Positions 1 through 9,490 of a DNA stretch of 64,000 bases are shown piece by piece (the first letter of the stretch is position 1; every line of letters begins with the position of its first letter). The stretch is from Zea mays (Eukaryota; Streptophyta; Magnoliopsida; Poales; Poaceae), in contig NC_050105.1 of NCBI RefSeq assembly GCF_902167145.1, forward strand, positions 118,995,898-119,059,897, written 5' to 3'. The position numbers were made by a program, and so were the translations under genes. The notes beneath the pieces are model-generated. The model saw nothing but the letters and a program-made list of their open reading frames with translations, was not told the DNA's origin and did no database searches.

Positions 1-1085
1 GGGTCAAACCTTTTTCCTAAATGATTTTGGTGGTTGAATTGCCCAACACAAATAATTGGACTAACTAGTTTGCTCTAGATTATATGTTCTACAGGTGCCA
101 AAGGTTCATCTACAACTATTCTAAATCGACTGTCCGGAATACCGTAGATTATTCCAGACAGGAGAAGCTTTTTGGAAAAATAGACTAAGCGCGGACCATC
201 CGGGCCCTTGCGGCGGACCGTCCGCAACACCAGGATGACCCTCGGACAGAACAAATGCAAAAACCCATGTCTACACTACGGACCGTCCGGAGGGAAAGCA
301 AGCACCGTCCGATACCACACGCGGACCGTCCGGGCTCAGGCGCGGACCGTTTGGTAGGTGAGGAACCAAAAAACCCGAAGGTGACGGGTTCGATAAAATG
401 AATTATAGCGTCCTCGCGGACCGTCCAGGGTGCACGACCGAACCATCCGCGACTGCCTTTATCTGACATCTGACGACACATTTAATGCATTATAGCCATT
501 GATATAGCCATTACTGCTGACCGTTGCGATTTCAGCCGTTGATGTACAGGGGCGGACCGTCCGCACCAGGGCCGCGGACCGTCCGCGGTCGGCAGAATTG
601 GAACAACGGCTAGGAAGTGGTTGGTGGCTATAAATACAACCCCAACCACCTCCATTCACTTCACCCAAGCATTCCAACCTTCAACATTCAATACAAGAGC
701 TAGCAATCCATTCCAAGACACAATCAAAGCCTCCAATCTCTCCAAGTTCCACAATTGAGACAAGTGATCATTAGTGATTAGTGTCTTGAGAGAGAGAGAG
801 AGTGATCCGTGTGTTATTTATCACTCTTGTCGCTTGGCTTTTGCAATCGTGCTTTCTTCTTCCCCATTCTTATTCTCAAGACACTTGTCAACGGGGAGTA
901 GGTTTGCAAGAACCGAACCTCGGTAAAACAAATCACCGTGTCATCCACTTTCATTTGCTTGTGATTTGTTTTCGCCCTCTCTTTTGGACTCGCTGTTTAT
1001 TTCTAACGCTAACCCCAACTTGTAGTGGTGCTTAAAGTTTATAAATTTTAGATTTGCCTATTCACCCTCCTCTAGGCGACTTTCA
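1..1085 (+). repeat. LTR of a Sirevirus-like copia element, 5' end outside the window
   Basis: The sequence follows the plan of the Opie/Ji-type LTRs elsewhere in this window. An opening GCCCAACACA motif lies near 40. A block rich in the palindrome GGACCGTCC spans about 185-600. A TATA box (TATAAATA) is at 629-636, a GA run at about 789-803, and the terminal motif CCTATTCACC-CTCCTCTAGG ends in TTTCA at 1085. The sequence after 1085 is not a primer-binding site, so this is either a solo LTR or the 3' LTR of an element lying to the left. Its start and TSD are outside the window. Short open frames inside it are not credible genes. The family name is not certain. Confidence 0.7.
629..636 (+). promoter_or_regulatory. 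TATA box of the left-edge LTR
   Basis: TATAAATA lies just downstream of the palindrome-rich block, the same arrangement as in the other Sirevirus LTRs here. It is the likely core promoter of the LTR. Activity cannot be judged from sequence. Confidence 0.5.
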
Positions 1086-3161
1086 GAATTAGTACATCGA
1101 GCATACCGATTAGATTGCTTGGCGGTTGCCGATTGTTTTCCCCCTTTGGTGCTGGCTTCCCGACAAAACTTCAACCTTTGGATCTCATTCTTCGCGTTGA
1201 AATCAACATCTGCCCCGCAATATTTTCTGTTACCTTGTGAAATTCTGTGGTTGTGGTCATTGGTTTGCGGGTGAACCTTAAGGAATATTGGCCTGGATCT
1301 TAGGCTGTTCACTGTTGCTAGAATTACACATTCATTTGAGATATTTGGTGTTTTAGGTTTCAGCTAGATGGACAAAAAAATGTCTACCGGGGTTCTCATT
1401 TTGCTTGCAACAAAAATGTCCATTTGTGTCTGTGGTTAGGTAGACACTTTTGAAGTTTGAATACAGCTTCGTTCAGAGGAGTTCCCAAGAGTATATCGAG
1501 ATTGGTCGGAGGTTTGCATACCAACTCTGTGGTGTATACCTACTACATTCTAGGGTACATATCAGTGCACTTACATGAGAGGCGAGGCCACCTCGAGCGG
1601 ACCCGAATGTTGCATTGATCCTCCTGCTATGTCTCTATCTTCAAATGGACACCTCTTTTGGACGCCAACCTTTGGGCATCTTCACCATCGATGACCTATC
1701 CACCCCATAAACAATATACTAGTCAGTTGTCCGTGCGTTGCGGCGGCTTACAACAATACCCACGTAAACTATCAATCAAAAAGATCTCAAGATTTTTTAT
1801 TGATTATCTTCGCTTTTCGCATAATATTTTTTTAATTTGACTAACTGATGTTGTTGTTTACTCCATCAAATATGTCTTGGTACAACACGACCAATGAAGG
1901 GAGCGATTAGAAGAGAGTTCACAACGACTGATTGAACGAACAGAGATTATAGAATGACATAATTCCACCATACAGAGACCAAATAAGAGGAAGTTTGTGA
2001 GCTCAAGTTTCTAAAATAAGTCACATGAACTCAAACTTATAAAAAAGATAGATCAAAATATGGAGTGATTGCTAAAGTCAGGCATCAATAAAAATTGTAT
2101 GCGCTCCATACAAATTATGGTACTTAGAAGCAATTACTAACGTTTAAAACCAACAATAACCTTTCCTTTTATTGTTAGCGTGACAAATCATTGCTGCTCC
2201 ATCCAATTCAACAATATTTTTTGCAATGGCAGGAGGATGGGTGATAGGTACATAGAAGTGGTAGAAGAATACCAAGTCGACACCGTGGTAAGGGAAAGGC
2301 CATATAGACAGGTGATGCCGAGCCATCGAACGGGTACCATAGGTAGCAAACCAGGGACCCCCATCCCTCGCCTCCCCCACTTCCAAGGTGTCATAGAGCA
2401 GGAAGGGAAGGGAAGAGGCAGACATACCTGTTCGTTGCCAGAAAAGGACACGACGAATACCTGTCGATCTGGAGGCGACATAGGTAGTATACCGCTAGAT
2501 ACATATAGGGAGAGAGCATGCAACCGGAGAAAGAAGCCCAGCCGGAGCAGCTGCAAACCGAGAGGCACCCGTACCAGGCGTCAGTTCGAGAAGGGCGAGA
2601 GAACGCGAGTGCCTTCCTAGCCCTGGACCCACCGAGGTGACACAACAGCACCACCAACTCCGTAGCATATGCCGACTGCTACCGCGCTACAGGCCTTGGT
2701 TGTCCAATATCTCGGACCTGGACTCCTCATCACCAAAATAACCTAAGTGTGGCAGGTGCCACTGTGTCCTCCTCGGCGGCACGCACGGAGAAAGGCCAGG
2801 AGCAAGACCGACTTGCCCCGTACCCACGTCGAAAAGCGTCGGTCGGCTCGCGGCTGCGACCCTAGATGGGGGCAGTAGGTTGGGGAGAAAGAAAGGGCAA
2901 AGACTGGGAAGACGAATGAGACGTCCGGCGACAGAGAAAACGATGGTACACGCATGCTGTGTAACGTCCTCGTGGACGCGCAATAGTCACTACACGGGTC
3001 GGTGTTGGGGCTGGTGTCAGATGAATGCGGAGAGGAGGCACATGCTCCCACGCTCTCTGCCGAGAATGGGGTGGCGCGAAGGCGGAGGCATGAGGGGAGA
3101 GAGAAAGCAAGCCCGATGGCGAACGAGGTGGCGACAACTGAGGCGAGGATGATCATTATTG
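1086..3161. other. unassigned DNA, no recognisable gene
   Basis: The first kilobase is mixed AT-rich sequence. About 2200-3160 is GC-richer and has overlapping open frames on both strands, for example 2180-2620 plus and 2743-3222 minus. None shows a domain, a convincing start context or a splice pattern that I recognise. The frames overlap on opposite strands, which is the usual effect of high GC. A captured gene fragment cannot be excluded. Confidence 0.4.
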
Positions 3162-3169
3162 TGCGGAGG

Positions 3170-3684
3170 TATAGATGACCAAATGAACCGTGTCTGGCTG
3201 GTCGGGCCGAGGCACGGCCCATTTAATAGTACCTAGGCCAGCTCGGCACGAGCGCTGTGCCATGCTTGGGCCATAGCCTCGGTCCGTAAGGCTGGCCTGA
3301 CCCATCACGATTATATTTTTTTATTTTACAAAAAATATATATACATATGTACAATTTATATTCAATATTAAAAACACATGAGTATTATGTTCTAATGGTT
3401 AGACAACTTCACCCAGTGTCTCCACCCTTCTTTCATCAGGTCGTGGGTTCAAGCCCCACCTGCTGCGCACCACCACTTTTTAACATTTTACGCTGATTTA
3501 ACCAAATGGCCCGACGAGCTAACGGGTTGGCCTTTTTAACATTTTACGCTGATTTAACCAAATGACCCGACGGGCTAACGGGTTGGCCTGACACGGTCAG
3601 CAGGCCGGTGTGCCGTGCCGTGCCTGCGGCTCGTGGGCGTTGGGCCTAGCGGGCTCGTGCTGGGCCGCCGTTTGACCATCTATA
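3170..3684. mobile_element. non-autonomous hAT-like element, 515 bp
   Basis: The terminal inverted repeats begin TATAGATGACCAAA on the left and end TTTGACCATCTATA on the right. The flanks form an 8-bp duplication with one mismatch: TGCGGAGG at 3162-3169 and TGCGGATG at 3685-3692. Length, TIR and 8-bp TSD fit a non-autonomous hAT element. The interior is rich in GGCCCG/GGGCC-type words and encodes no transposase. It contains a tRNA-like segment, and its right end is duplicated by the tandem repeats that follow. Confidence 0.65.
3382..3466 (+). repeat. tRNA-like segment, possible SINE head
   Basis: A T-arm with a five-base stem (GTGGG/CCCAC) encloses the loop TTCAAGC, which is a good RNA polymerase III B-box. 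About 45 bases upstream, TAATGGTTA looks like a D-loop and A-box. The 5' acceptor strand does not pair with the 3' strand, so this is not a functional tRNA gene. A run of five T follows at 3477, as at the end of some plant tRNA-derived SINEs. It lies wholly inside the hAT-like element. SINE identity is inferred. Confidence 0.35.
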
Positions 3685-4060
3685 TGCGGATGTGTGGTTT
3701 GAGACGTAGAGGTTGGTTGCGGAGGGGACGAGCAGGTTAATTTGAAATAGAAGTGAGAGATTATTTGTAAAAAAATGATGATCATTGTTGCACAACCACT
3801 TTTTAACATTTTACGCTGATTTAACCAAATGGCTCGATGGTCTAACGGGTTTGCCTGACACGGTCAGCAGGCCGGTGTGACGTGCCTGCGGCTCGCGGGC
3901 GTTGGGCCTGGGCCGCTGTTTGGCCATCTATATGCGGATGTGTGGTTTGAGACGTAGAGGTTGGTTACGACGCGGAGGGGACGAGCATGTTAATTTGAAA
4001 TAAATGTGATGAATTATTTGTAAAAAAGTGACGATTGTTGAAACATGTGCTTTAATATAG
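3477..4060 (+). repeat. tandem direct repeats: one 56-bp unit and two units of about 267 bp
   Basis: Three units each begin with five T followed by AACATTTTACGCTGATTT, at 3477, 3533 and 3800. The first is only 56 bp. The other two are about 267 and 260 bp, with substitutions and small indels. Each long unit contains the last ~150 bp of the hAT-like element plus ~115 bp of its right flank. The duplication therefore happened after the hAT insertion. Confidence 0.75.
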
Positions 4061-4082
4061 TATATATATATATATATAGATA

Positions 4083-4391
4083 TAGATTATTTTCACATCA
4101 CACGACTGGAAAAAAAATCTTGGCTAGTTTGGTGATAAAGGATTTGTAGAAAATCCTTTGCTATATAATTTTGAAATTTCATCCTCTATAAATCTACTTT
4201 AGTCCTCTTGTACCAAACCAGCCCTTAGAGTGAAACCGGTAGTTTTTTTTTCTCAAGCACCCTAACAGAAAAAAAACTACGTAAGTTTAAACAAAAAACC
4301 CGTCACACTAGAGCAGCGCAAAAACCATTTGCCATATACTTACAGAAATAAATGCATGACCGGAGCATAATGGCAGCAAAAACGTGGGTTA
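4083..4391 (+). repeat. copy A (left part) of a duplicated unique segment
   Basis: This stretch, continued at 9190-9490 beyond the inserted copia element, is a diverged homologue of 29434-29900. Shared blocks include CACATCACACGACT, the GTGAAACCGG/GTGGAACCGG area and GCAGCGCAAAAACCATTT. Copy A has a 102-bp MITE that copy B lacks, so copy B shows the empty site. The nature of the segment is unknown. A TATA-like motif and a shared ATG in the right part suggest the 5' end of a duplicated gene, but that is inference. Confidence 0.6.
4122..4223. mobile_element. small MITE, 102 bp, TIR GGCTAGTTTGGT
   Basis: The left end GGCTAGTTTGGT matches the inverted right end ACCAAACCAGCC with one mismatch. 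It is flanked by CTT at 4119-4121 and 4224-4226. The homologous site in copy B (about 29460-29475) runs straight through without it, which supports a real insertion. The end sequence and three-base duplication suggest a Tourist/PIF-Harbinger type, but the TSD is not the usual TWA. Confidence 0.6.
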
Positions 4392-4628
4392 TGTAAGAAA
4401 CAGAGAATAGGAATAGGAAGAACTGTTCTCTCTGTATTGCTTTATTGATGTGTCGAGTACAAATATATATATATATAGATTACAACCAAGGACCATGCAA
4501 GTCTGATCCTGAAAAGATGGCCACGAAGTCTCCTGTGATCCTAAAATAATGGGCTACGAAGTGGCCGGAAGACTCGGATAGAAACAAGAAAATAGGATCT
4601 ACTAACAGACGCTTTACATTATCTAACA
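4392..4628 (-). repeat. 3' LTR of the Hopscotch-like element
   Basis: It starts TGTAAGAAAC and ends ATCTAACA. It has three more TA dinucleotides than the partner LTR at about 4461-4477. The PPT is adjacent on its right. Confidence 0.9.
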
Positions 4629-4642
4629 GCCCCCCTCAACCT
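4629..4642 (-). other. polypurine tract of the Hopscotch-like element
   Basis: Read on the minus strand this is GGTTGAGGGGGGC, immediately before the 3' LTR. It primes plus-strand DNA synthesis in copia elements. The pol stop codon (TGA at 4636-4638) lies inside it. Confidence 0.75.
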
Positions 4643-7600
4643 GTAGAATCTGTAGCTGGCTTGATTTGCAGGTTGGACCGAAACTCCTTGAACAATGATG
4701 ATGAGAGACCTTTGGTAAAAATATCAGCAAACTGAAGAGATGAAGGAACATGTATCACCTTCACCTCTCCTAAAGATACGCGCTCGCGTACAAAATGCAA
4801 GTCGATTTCCACATGCTTCGTACGTTGATGTTGGACTGGGTTGGATGCCAGATACATTGTGCTGACATTATCACAGAAGACCACAGCAGCACGACGAGGA
4901 GGATGACAAAGCTCAGTCAACAATTGGCGAAGCCAACAAATTTCAGCCACAGCATTGGCCACACCTCGATATTCTGCCTCGGCACTGGACCGGGATACTG
5001 TATGTTGCCGCTTAGACGACCAAGCAACAAGATTGGCACCCAGAAAAACACAATAACCAGATGTAGATCGTCGGGTGTCAGGACATCCAGCCCAGTCAGC
5101 ATCAGAGTATGCCAACAGATCAAGACTGGAACTACGATAGATATGCAAACCATAGTCCAAGGTACCACGGACATAGCGAAGGATGCGTTTCAGCAAAGAC
5201 ATATGAGTGTCACGAGGAGCATGCATGAACAGGCAAACTTGTTGAACAGCATAAGAAATATCAGGCCGAGTCAAAGTAAGATATTGTAAAGCACCTGCTA
5301 AGCTTCTGTAAACAGTGGGTTGTGAAAGAAGACAACCATCGGTAGAGGCGGGTTTAGAGTTGGTGTCAACAGGGGTATGGCAAGGATTACAATGCGTCAT
5401 GTTTGCACGTGCCAAGATATCCAATGCATATTGCTTTTGTGAGAGAACCAAACCAGTGTCCGATGGTGTCACCTCAATGCCAAGAAAGTGACGTAAAGGT
5501 CCAAGATCGGACATAGAAAATTCAGAACAGAGTTGTGAAATAATATGAGATAAAAGATGAGATGTATTTGCTGTAAGAATAATATCATCTACATAAAGAA
5601 GAAGATATGCAGTGGTAGAGGGTGTTTTAAGAATAAAAAGGGAAGGATCACATTTAGATTGTGTAAAACCAATCGAGGAAAGAAATGTCGTAAATCGCAA
5701 GAACCATGTGCGAGGAGCTTGTTTAAGGCCATAAAGAGACTTATGAAGTTTGCAAACATGATGAGGTAAAGAAGGATCAACAAAGTCAGAGGGTTGTTGA
5801 GAATAAACTGTTTCAGATAACGTACCATGGAGAAAAGCGTTCTTGACATCTAATTGATGAATTGGCCAAGAAAAAGATGTGGCAATGCTGAGAACACTCC
5901 GAATAGTCCCTGGTTTAATGACTGGACTAAAAGTTTCTCCATAGTCAATACCCTCCTGTTGAGAACAGCCACGAACAACCCAGCGTGCTTTGTAGCGAGC
6001 CAAGGACCCATCACTGTGCAGCTTGTGCCGAAAAATCCATTTACCACTGACAACGTTGGCACCTGCAGGTTTGGGAACTAAACTCCAAGTATTATTAGTC
6101 ATCAAAGCCTGAAATTCTTCTAACATGGCATTGTACCAGTGAGGATCCGTAAGGGCTGTACGGTAAGAATAAGGGATAGGTGAAATAGCAGGTTGTGTAG
6201 TGACGTGAAGATTCATGAATTTCTTTGGTTGGAAGACACCAGCCTTCACACGTGTAGTCATATGGTGTTGGGAAATATCTGGGTGGGCATAGCGAAGGAC
6301 AGGTGGGGAAGAGCCAGGCGTTTGCTGCTGGGAAATGGGCGTCGCAGGTGCATGTGTTGGCGAGCTGCAGAGACGTGTAGGGGCCGAGGCTGACAGCTGT
6401 GCGGCAGGCGAGGTGGAGGTTTGACCACCCGTGACCGACAGAGGAGGATGGGGAGGCGTGCGCACAGTTGCTGAAACGGCAGGAGCAGAAAAGACGGGAG
6501 AGGCCCGTACCGGGATGATTTCCAGTCCGGACGCCGCTGGATCCGGGATGGAGGAATGTGGCAAGGATTTTGTGGGCTGTGGTGAGGCGAACGGAAAGAA
6601 GGATTCATCAAATATTACATGCCGAGAAATTATAATTTTCATAGTATCGAGGTTTAAACATCTGTAGCCTTTGTGCTCAGATAGGTATCCTAGAAAAACA
6701 CAACGTGCTGATCTTGGGGCTAATTTATGTGAAGCTGTAGAAGATAGATTAGGATAACAAAGACACCCAAAGGTACGTAGATGTTGATAATCAGGGGAGC
6801 AGCCAAAGAGAAGCTGGTATGGTGTACAAAAATTAAGAGGTTGGCAGGGTCGTCGATTAAGAAGATATGTGGCTGTATGGAGGGCTTCAACCCAATATGA
6901 ACGAGGCATGGAGGCTTGTTCAAGCAAAGTGCGAAGAATATTATTTATTATGCGGATGCCACGTTCGGCTTTACCATTTTGAGAAGATGTATATGGACAT
7001 GAGAGCCGGAGGGTGACACCATTGGCTAAAAGAAAAGTGCGCAGATCGTTATTGTCAAATTCTCGGCCATTATCACATTGAATAGATTGGATAGAAAGAT
7101 GAAATTGGGTACGTACATAGCTATAAAAATTGCGCAGAACAGATGGCACCTCGGTTTTGTGACGAATGGGAAATGTCCAGACGTAATGAGTATAATCATC
7201 GAGGACAATCAAATAATAGTGAAAACCAGAAATACTAGAAATAGGGGATGTCCACAAATCACAGTGTATTATTTGAAAGGGAAAATATGTGAAGGAGGTA
7301 GAACGAGGGAAAGAGAGCCGAACATGTTTCCCCTTCTGACAGGCGTCACACAGAGTAGAAGCAGCTAAAGATTTATTACATGAAAAAGGAAATCGAGCTA
7401 AGGAATGATTATTGGGGTGGCCAAGACGGCGATGCCAGACATCAGCGGATGCAGTGTGAGCCACCAGAGCCGTCGAGGAAGGAGAGCTGGTACCAAAGAA
7501 TGGGTAAAGATCCCCGTCACTATTGGACCTCATGATTGTGTTCTTGGTGGCTAGATCCTTCACAGAAAAACCATACGGATCAAATTCAATGGCACACGAG

Positions 7601-8910
7601 TTATCAGTAGTGAAGCGGCGAACAGAAATTAAATTCTTGACTAAGTGTGGAAGATGCAAAACAGAACGTAAAGCAAAAGTGTTTGGCGGGGAACGAATAG
7701 AGGTATGACCAGTGCCATGAACAAGAATTTTGGATCCATCACCAACAATAACATGCGAAGAATTAGGCAATGATGAAGAATAATAAATAGGTAAGTTACC
7801 CGAATGGTTGGTCATGTGTGAGCTAGCTCCCGTGTCTAGAAACCAATCACTGGGATGTGCTTGCTGTTGAACAGAAGCAGCCTGGAGCGCGTGAATAAGC
7901 CCCGAAGTGTCCCAAGACGGAGCATGCAGCGGCGCAGACACAGGTTGTGGCTGCTGGAATACCGGATAGGCTTGCGCTGGAGGACGTGCACCAAGGACGC
8001 CAGGGCCAGAGGTCCCTGTCCATGGGGCGCGCCAGGTGGGAGCCCAGTGTGCAGGCCATGGAGGAAGAAAGGTCGCCGGAGGGTACCGGCCGCTGCGTCT
8101 AGCAGCGTTGAAGCGACCACCACGACCGCGACCACGACCACGGCCATAGCTGCTTTGGCGGTTGTCAACTGCGGGGGTTGCAGTTGTGTTGTTGTTGTCG
8201 GTGGCGGGGAGAGGAGCTGGCGAGCGCGACGAGGTAGCAGCAGCAACGAGTGCCGCATCGGCCGCATGGCAGTTTGACACGGACTGGGAGCGTTCCTCAA
8301 GCAGAAGCATGTCGCGAGCCTGCATGAAGTTGGGGAAGACAGGAAGAGCAGGCAGCAAGGTACGAAGGGTGTGGTACTTAGTGTTCATGCCAGCGACTAG
8401 CTGGTGGACAAGGGTGTGGTCGTCGACAGGAGCATCGCAGTCGGCGAGGTTGTTGGCGAGTTGCTGAAGACGATGACAGTAATCGTGCGTCGAAAGATCA
8501 CCTTGAGTGAGGGAATGAAACGCAGCCTCAAGGTGAACAGCGCGGCTGGCCTTGTTTCCAGAGAAGATGTTCTCGAGGTGACGCCAGATGGCATGCGCTT
8601 GGCGGCCGGGTGGACGAATCACCATGTCGACGAGGTCCTCGGAGATGGTGGCGAAAATCCAGGAGAGGACAGTCAGGTTCTCACGAACCCAGGCAGGATC
8701 CTCCGAGAGATCGTTGGAGGTGGTGACATGGTGGAGAAGATCAAAACGCTCGAGGACAATGGTGAACAACTGGCTCCACTTGCCGTAGTTGTGAATTTGA
8801 GTATCGAGGGTATATGGCACCAGTGACTTGATGTTGACGCTGTGAATCGCCTGGGACAGAGGAAGATTGCCTGTGGGGGTATTGTGGACGGAGCTTTGTG
8901 TATCACTCAT
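4636..8910 (-). CDS. gag-pol: intact copia gag-pol polyprotein, 1424 aa
   Basis: One open frame encodes gag, protease, integrase, reverse transcriptase and RNase H for reverse transcription and integration of the element. The chosen start is the ATG at 8910, just inside the PBS; an upstream in-frame ATG at 9057 lies in the LTR and is unlikely. Gag occupies roughly residues 30-250. It is followed by an RG-rich stretch near 255-270 where a CCHC knuckle might be expected. Protease has DTGASSHMT at about 359. Integrase has an HHCC zinc module (WHRRLGHPNNH ... CDACQKGKH) and catalytic Asp/Asp/Glu in HCDLW, QCDNGREF and NGKAERG. RT has YVDDIIL at about 1106. RNase H carries SDADWAG and SSAEAEY near the end. 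No stop or frameshift is visible and all catalytic motifs are present, so it may be competent. Confidence 0.9.
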   Translation of the reverse strand: MSDTQSSVHNTPTGNLPLSQAIHSVNIKSLVPYTLDTQIHNYGKWSQLFTIVLERFDLLHHVTTSNDLSEDPAWVRENLTVLSWIFATISEDLVDMVIRPPGRQAHAIWRHLENIFSGNKASRAVHLEAAFHSLTQGDLSTHDYCHRLQQLANNLADCDAPVDDHTLVHQLVAGMNTKYHTLRTLLPALPVFPNFMQARDMLLLEERSQSVSNCHAADAALVAAATSSRSPAPLPATDNNNTTATPAVDNRQSSYGRGRGRGRGGRFNAARRSGRYPPATFLPPWPAHWAPTWRAPWTGTSGPGVLGARPPAQAYPVFQQPQPVSAPLHAPSWDTSGLIHALQAASVQQQAHPSDWFLDTGASSHMTNHSGNLPIYYSSSLPNSSHVIVGDGSKILVHGTGHTSIRSPPNTFALRSVLHLPHLVKNLISVRRFTTDNSCAIEFDPYGFSVKDLATKNTIMRSNSDGDLYPFFGTSSPSSTALVAHTASADVWHRRLGHPNNHSLARFPFSCNKSLAASTLCDACQKGKHVRLSFPRSTSFTYFPFQIIHCDLWTSPISSISGFHYYLIVLDDYTHYVWTFPIRHKTEVPSVLRNFYSYVRTQFHLSIQSIQCDNGREFDNNDLRTFLLANGVTLRLSCPYTSSQNGKAERGIRIINNILRTLLEQASMPRSYWVEALHTATYLLNRRPCQPLNFCTPYQLLFGCSPDYQHLRTFGCLCYPNLSSTASHKLAPRSARCVFLGYLSEHKGYRCLNLDTMKIIISRHVIFDESFFPFASPQPTKSLPHSSIPDPAASGLEIIPVRASPVFSAPAVSATVRTPPHPPLSVTGGQTSTSPAAQLSASAPTRLCSSPTHAPATPISQQQTPGSSPPVLRYAHPDISQHHMTTRVKAGVFQPKKFMNLHVTTQPAISPIPYSYRTALTDPHWYNAMLEEFQALMTNNTWSLVPKPAGANVVSGKWIFRHKLHSDGSLARYKARWVVRGCSQQEGIDYGETFSPVIKPGTIRSVLSIATSFSWPIHQLDVKNAFLHGTLSETVYSQQPSDFVDPSLPHHVCKLHKSLYGLKQAPRTWFLRFTTFLSSIGFTQSKCDPSLFILKTPSTTAYLLLYVDDIILTANTSHLLSHIISQLCSEFSMSDLGPLRHFLGIEVTPSDTGLVLSQKQYALDILARANMTHCNPCHTPVDTNSKPASTDGCLLSQPTVYRSLAGALQYLTLTRPDISYAVQQVCLFMHAPRDTHMSLLKRILRYVRGTLDYGLHIYRSSSLDLLAYSDADWAGCPDTRRSTSGYCVFLGANLVAWSSKRQHTVSRSSAEAEYRGVANAVAEICWLRQLLTELCHPPRRAAVVFCDNVSTMYLASNPVQHQRTKHVEIDLHFVRERVSLGEVKVIHVPSSLQFADIFTKGLSSSLFKEFRSNLQIKPATDSTG

Positions 8911-8949
8911 GATGAACTGGGATGAAAGACTGGGAAGAGGATCGTTAGG

Positions 8950-8958
8950 CTGATACCA
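8950..8958 (-). other. primer-binding site of the Hopscotch-like element
   Basis: On the minus strand TGGTATCAG follows the 5' LTR directly. It matches the 3' end of initiator methionine tRNA for nine bases and then diverges (CCTAACG). Confidence 0.75.
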
Positions 8959-9189
8959 TGTAAGAAACAGAGAATAGGAATAGGAAGAACTGTTCTCTCT
9001 GTATTGCTTTATTGATGTGTCGAGTACAAATATATATAGATTACAACCAAGGACCATGCAAGTCTGATCCTGAAAAGATGGCCACGAAGTCTCCTGTGAT
9101 CCTAAAATAATGGGCTACGAAGTGGCCGGAAGACTCGGATAGAAACAAGAAAATAGGATCTACTAACAGACGCTTTACATTATCTAACA
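8959..9189 (-). repeat. 5' LTR of the Hopscotch-like element
   Basis: 231 bp, starting TGTAAGAAAC and ending ATCTAACA, followed by the TSD GGTTA. Confidence 0.9.
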
Positions 9190-9490
9190 GGTTACACGTG
9201 TGATTGTGTAATGGTCATCTGTACCAGCTTTATGTACAATTGCACAACCCATATAAGAGAGCAGGAGCGCGTCCATTTGGCAAGCAACAGAAGACACAGA
9301 GAACGGACCAAGTGTGAATAGAACTGAAGAAATCGGGGGTGACTACGGTCTCGAGAGGAAGAGGAAAGAAAGGAGGTGTTTGGGCATATCATGGGATTGG
9401 AAGACACCGGAATTCTGGGACCTACAACTGCTGTGGAAATGGCTGTCCATTCTAATCCGGAGTTCTGTTTGGCGAGATTGGGGTGGTCAT
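9190..9490 (+). repeat. copy A (right part) of a duplicated unique segment
   Basis: Homologous to about 29590-29900. Shared features in order: CACGTGTGATTGTGTAATGG, a TATA-like motif (TATAAGAG at 9252; ATAAAAGAG in copy B), GAGAGCAGGAGCGCGTC, GACTACGGTCTCG, and ATGGGATTGGAAGACACCGG starting at 9391. The fixed spacing of the TATA motif and the ATG looks like a promoter plus start region. The frames after the ATG do not stay parallel for long. Confidence 0.6.

Larger units (their letters stand above)
4392..9189 (-). mobile_element. complete copia retrotransposon, Hopscotch-like, apparently young
   Basis: The element is 4798 bp on the minus strand. Its LTRs are 237 bp (4392-4628) and 231 bp (8959-9189). 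They differ, as far as I can see by eye, only by a (TA)3 length change. A perfect 5-bp TSD, GGTTA, is at 4387-4391 and 9190-9194. The PBS is next to the right LTR and the PPT next to the left LTR. One uninterrupted gag-pol frame fills the interior. Size, short LTRs and single ORF match what is known of maize Hopscotch; the family name is recognition from those features, not alignment. It inserted into copy A. Confidence 0.9.

Noticed and set aside
2180..3222. Overlapping open frames of 90-160 codons on both strands
   Set aside because: GC-rich DNA gives antisense shadow frames. I saw no domain, no supported splice structure and no favoured strand.
3382..3466. Functional tRNA gene
   Set aside because: The acceptor strands do not pair and no proper anticodon arm is formed. 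Only a tRNA-like relic or SINE head is supported.
9057..9057. ATG at 9057 as the start of the copia polyprotein
   Set aside because: It lies inside the 5' LTR and would make the protein overlap the PBS. The ATG at 8910, just downstream of the PBS, is the natural start.
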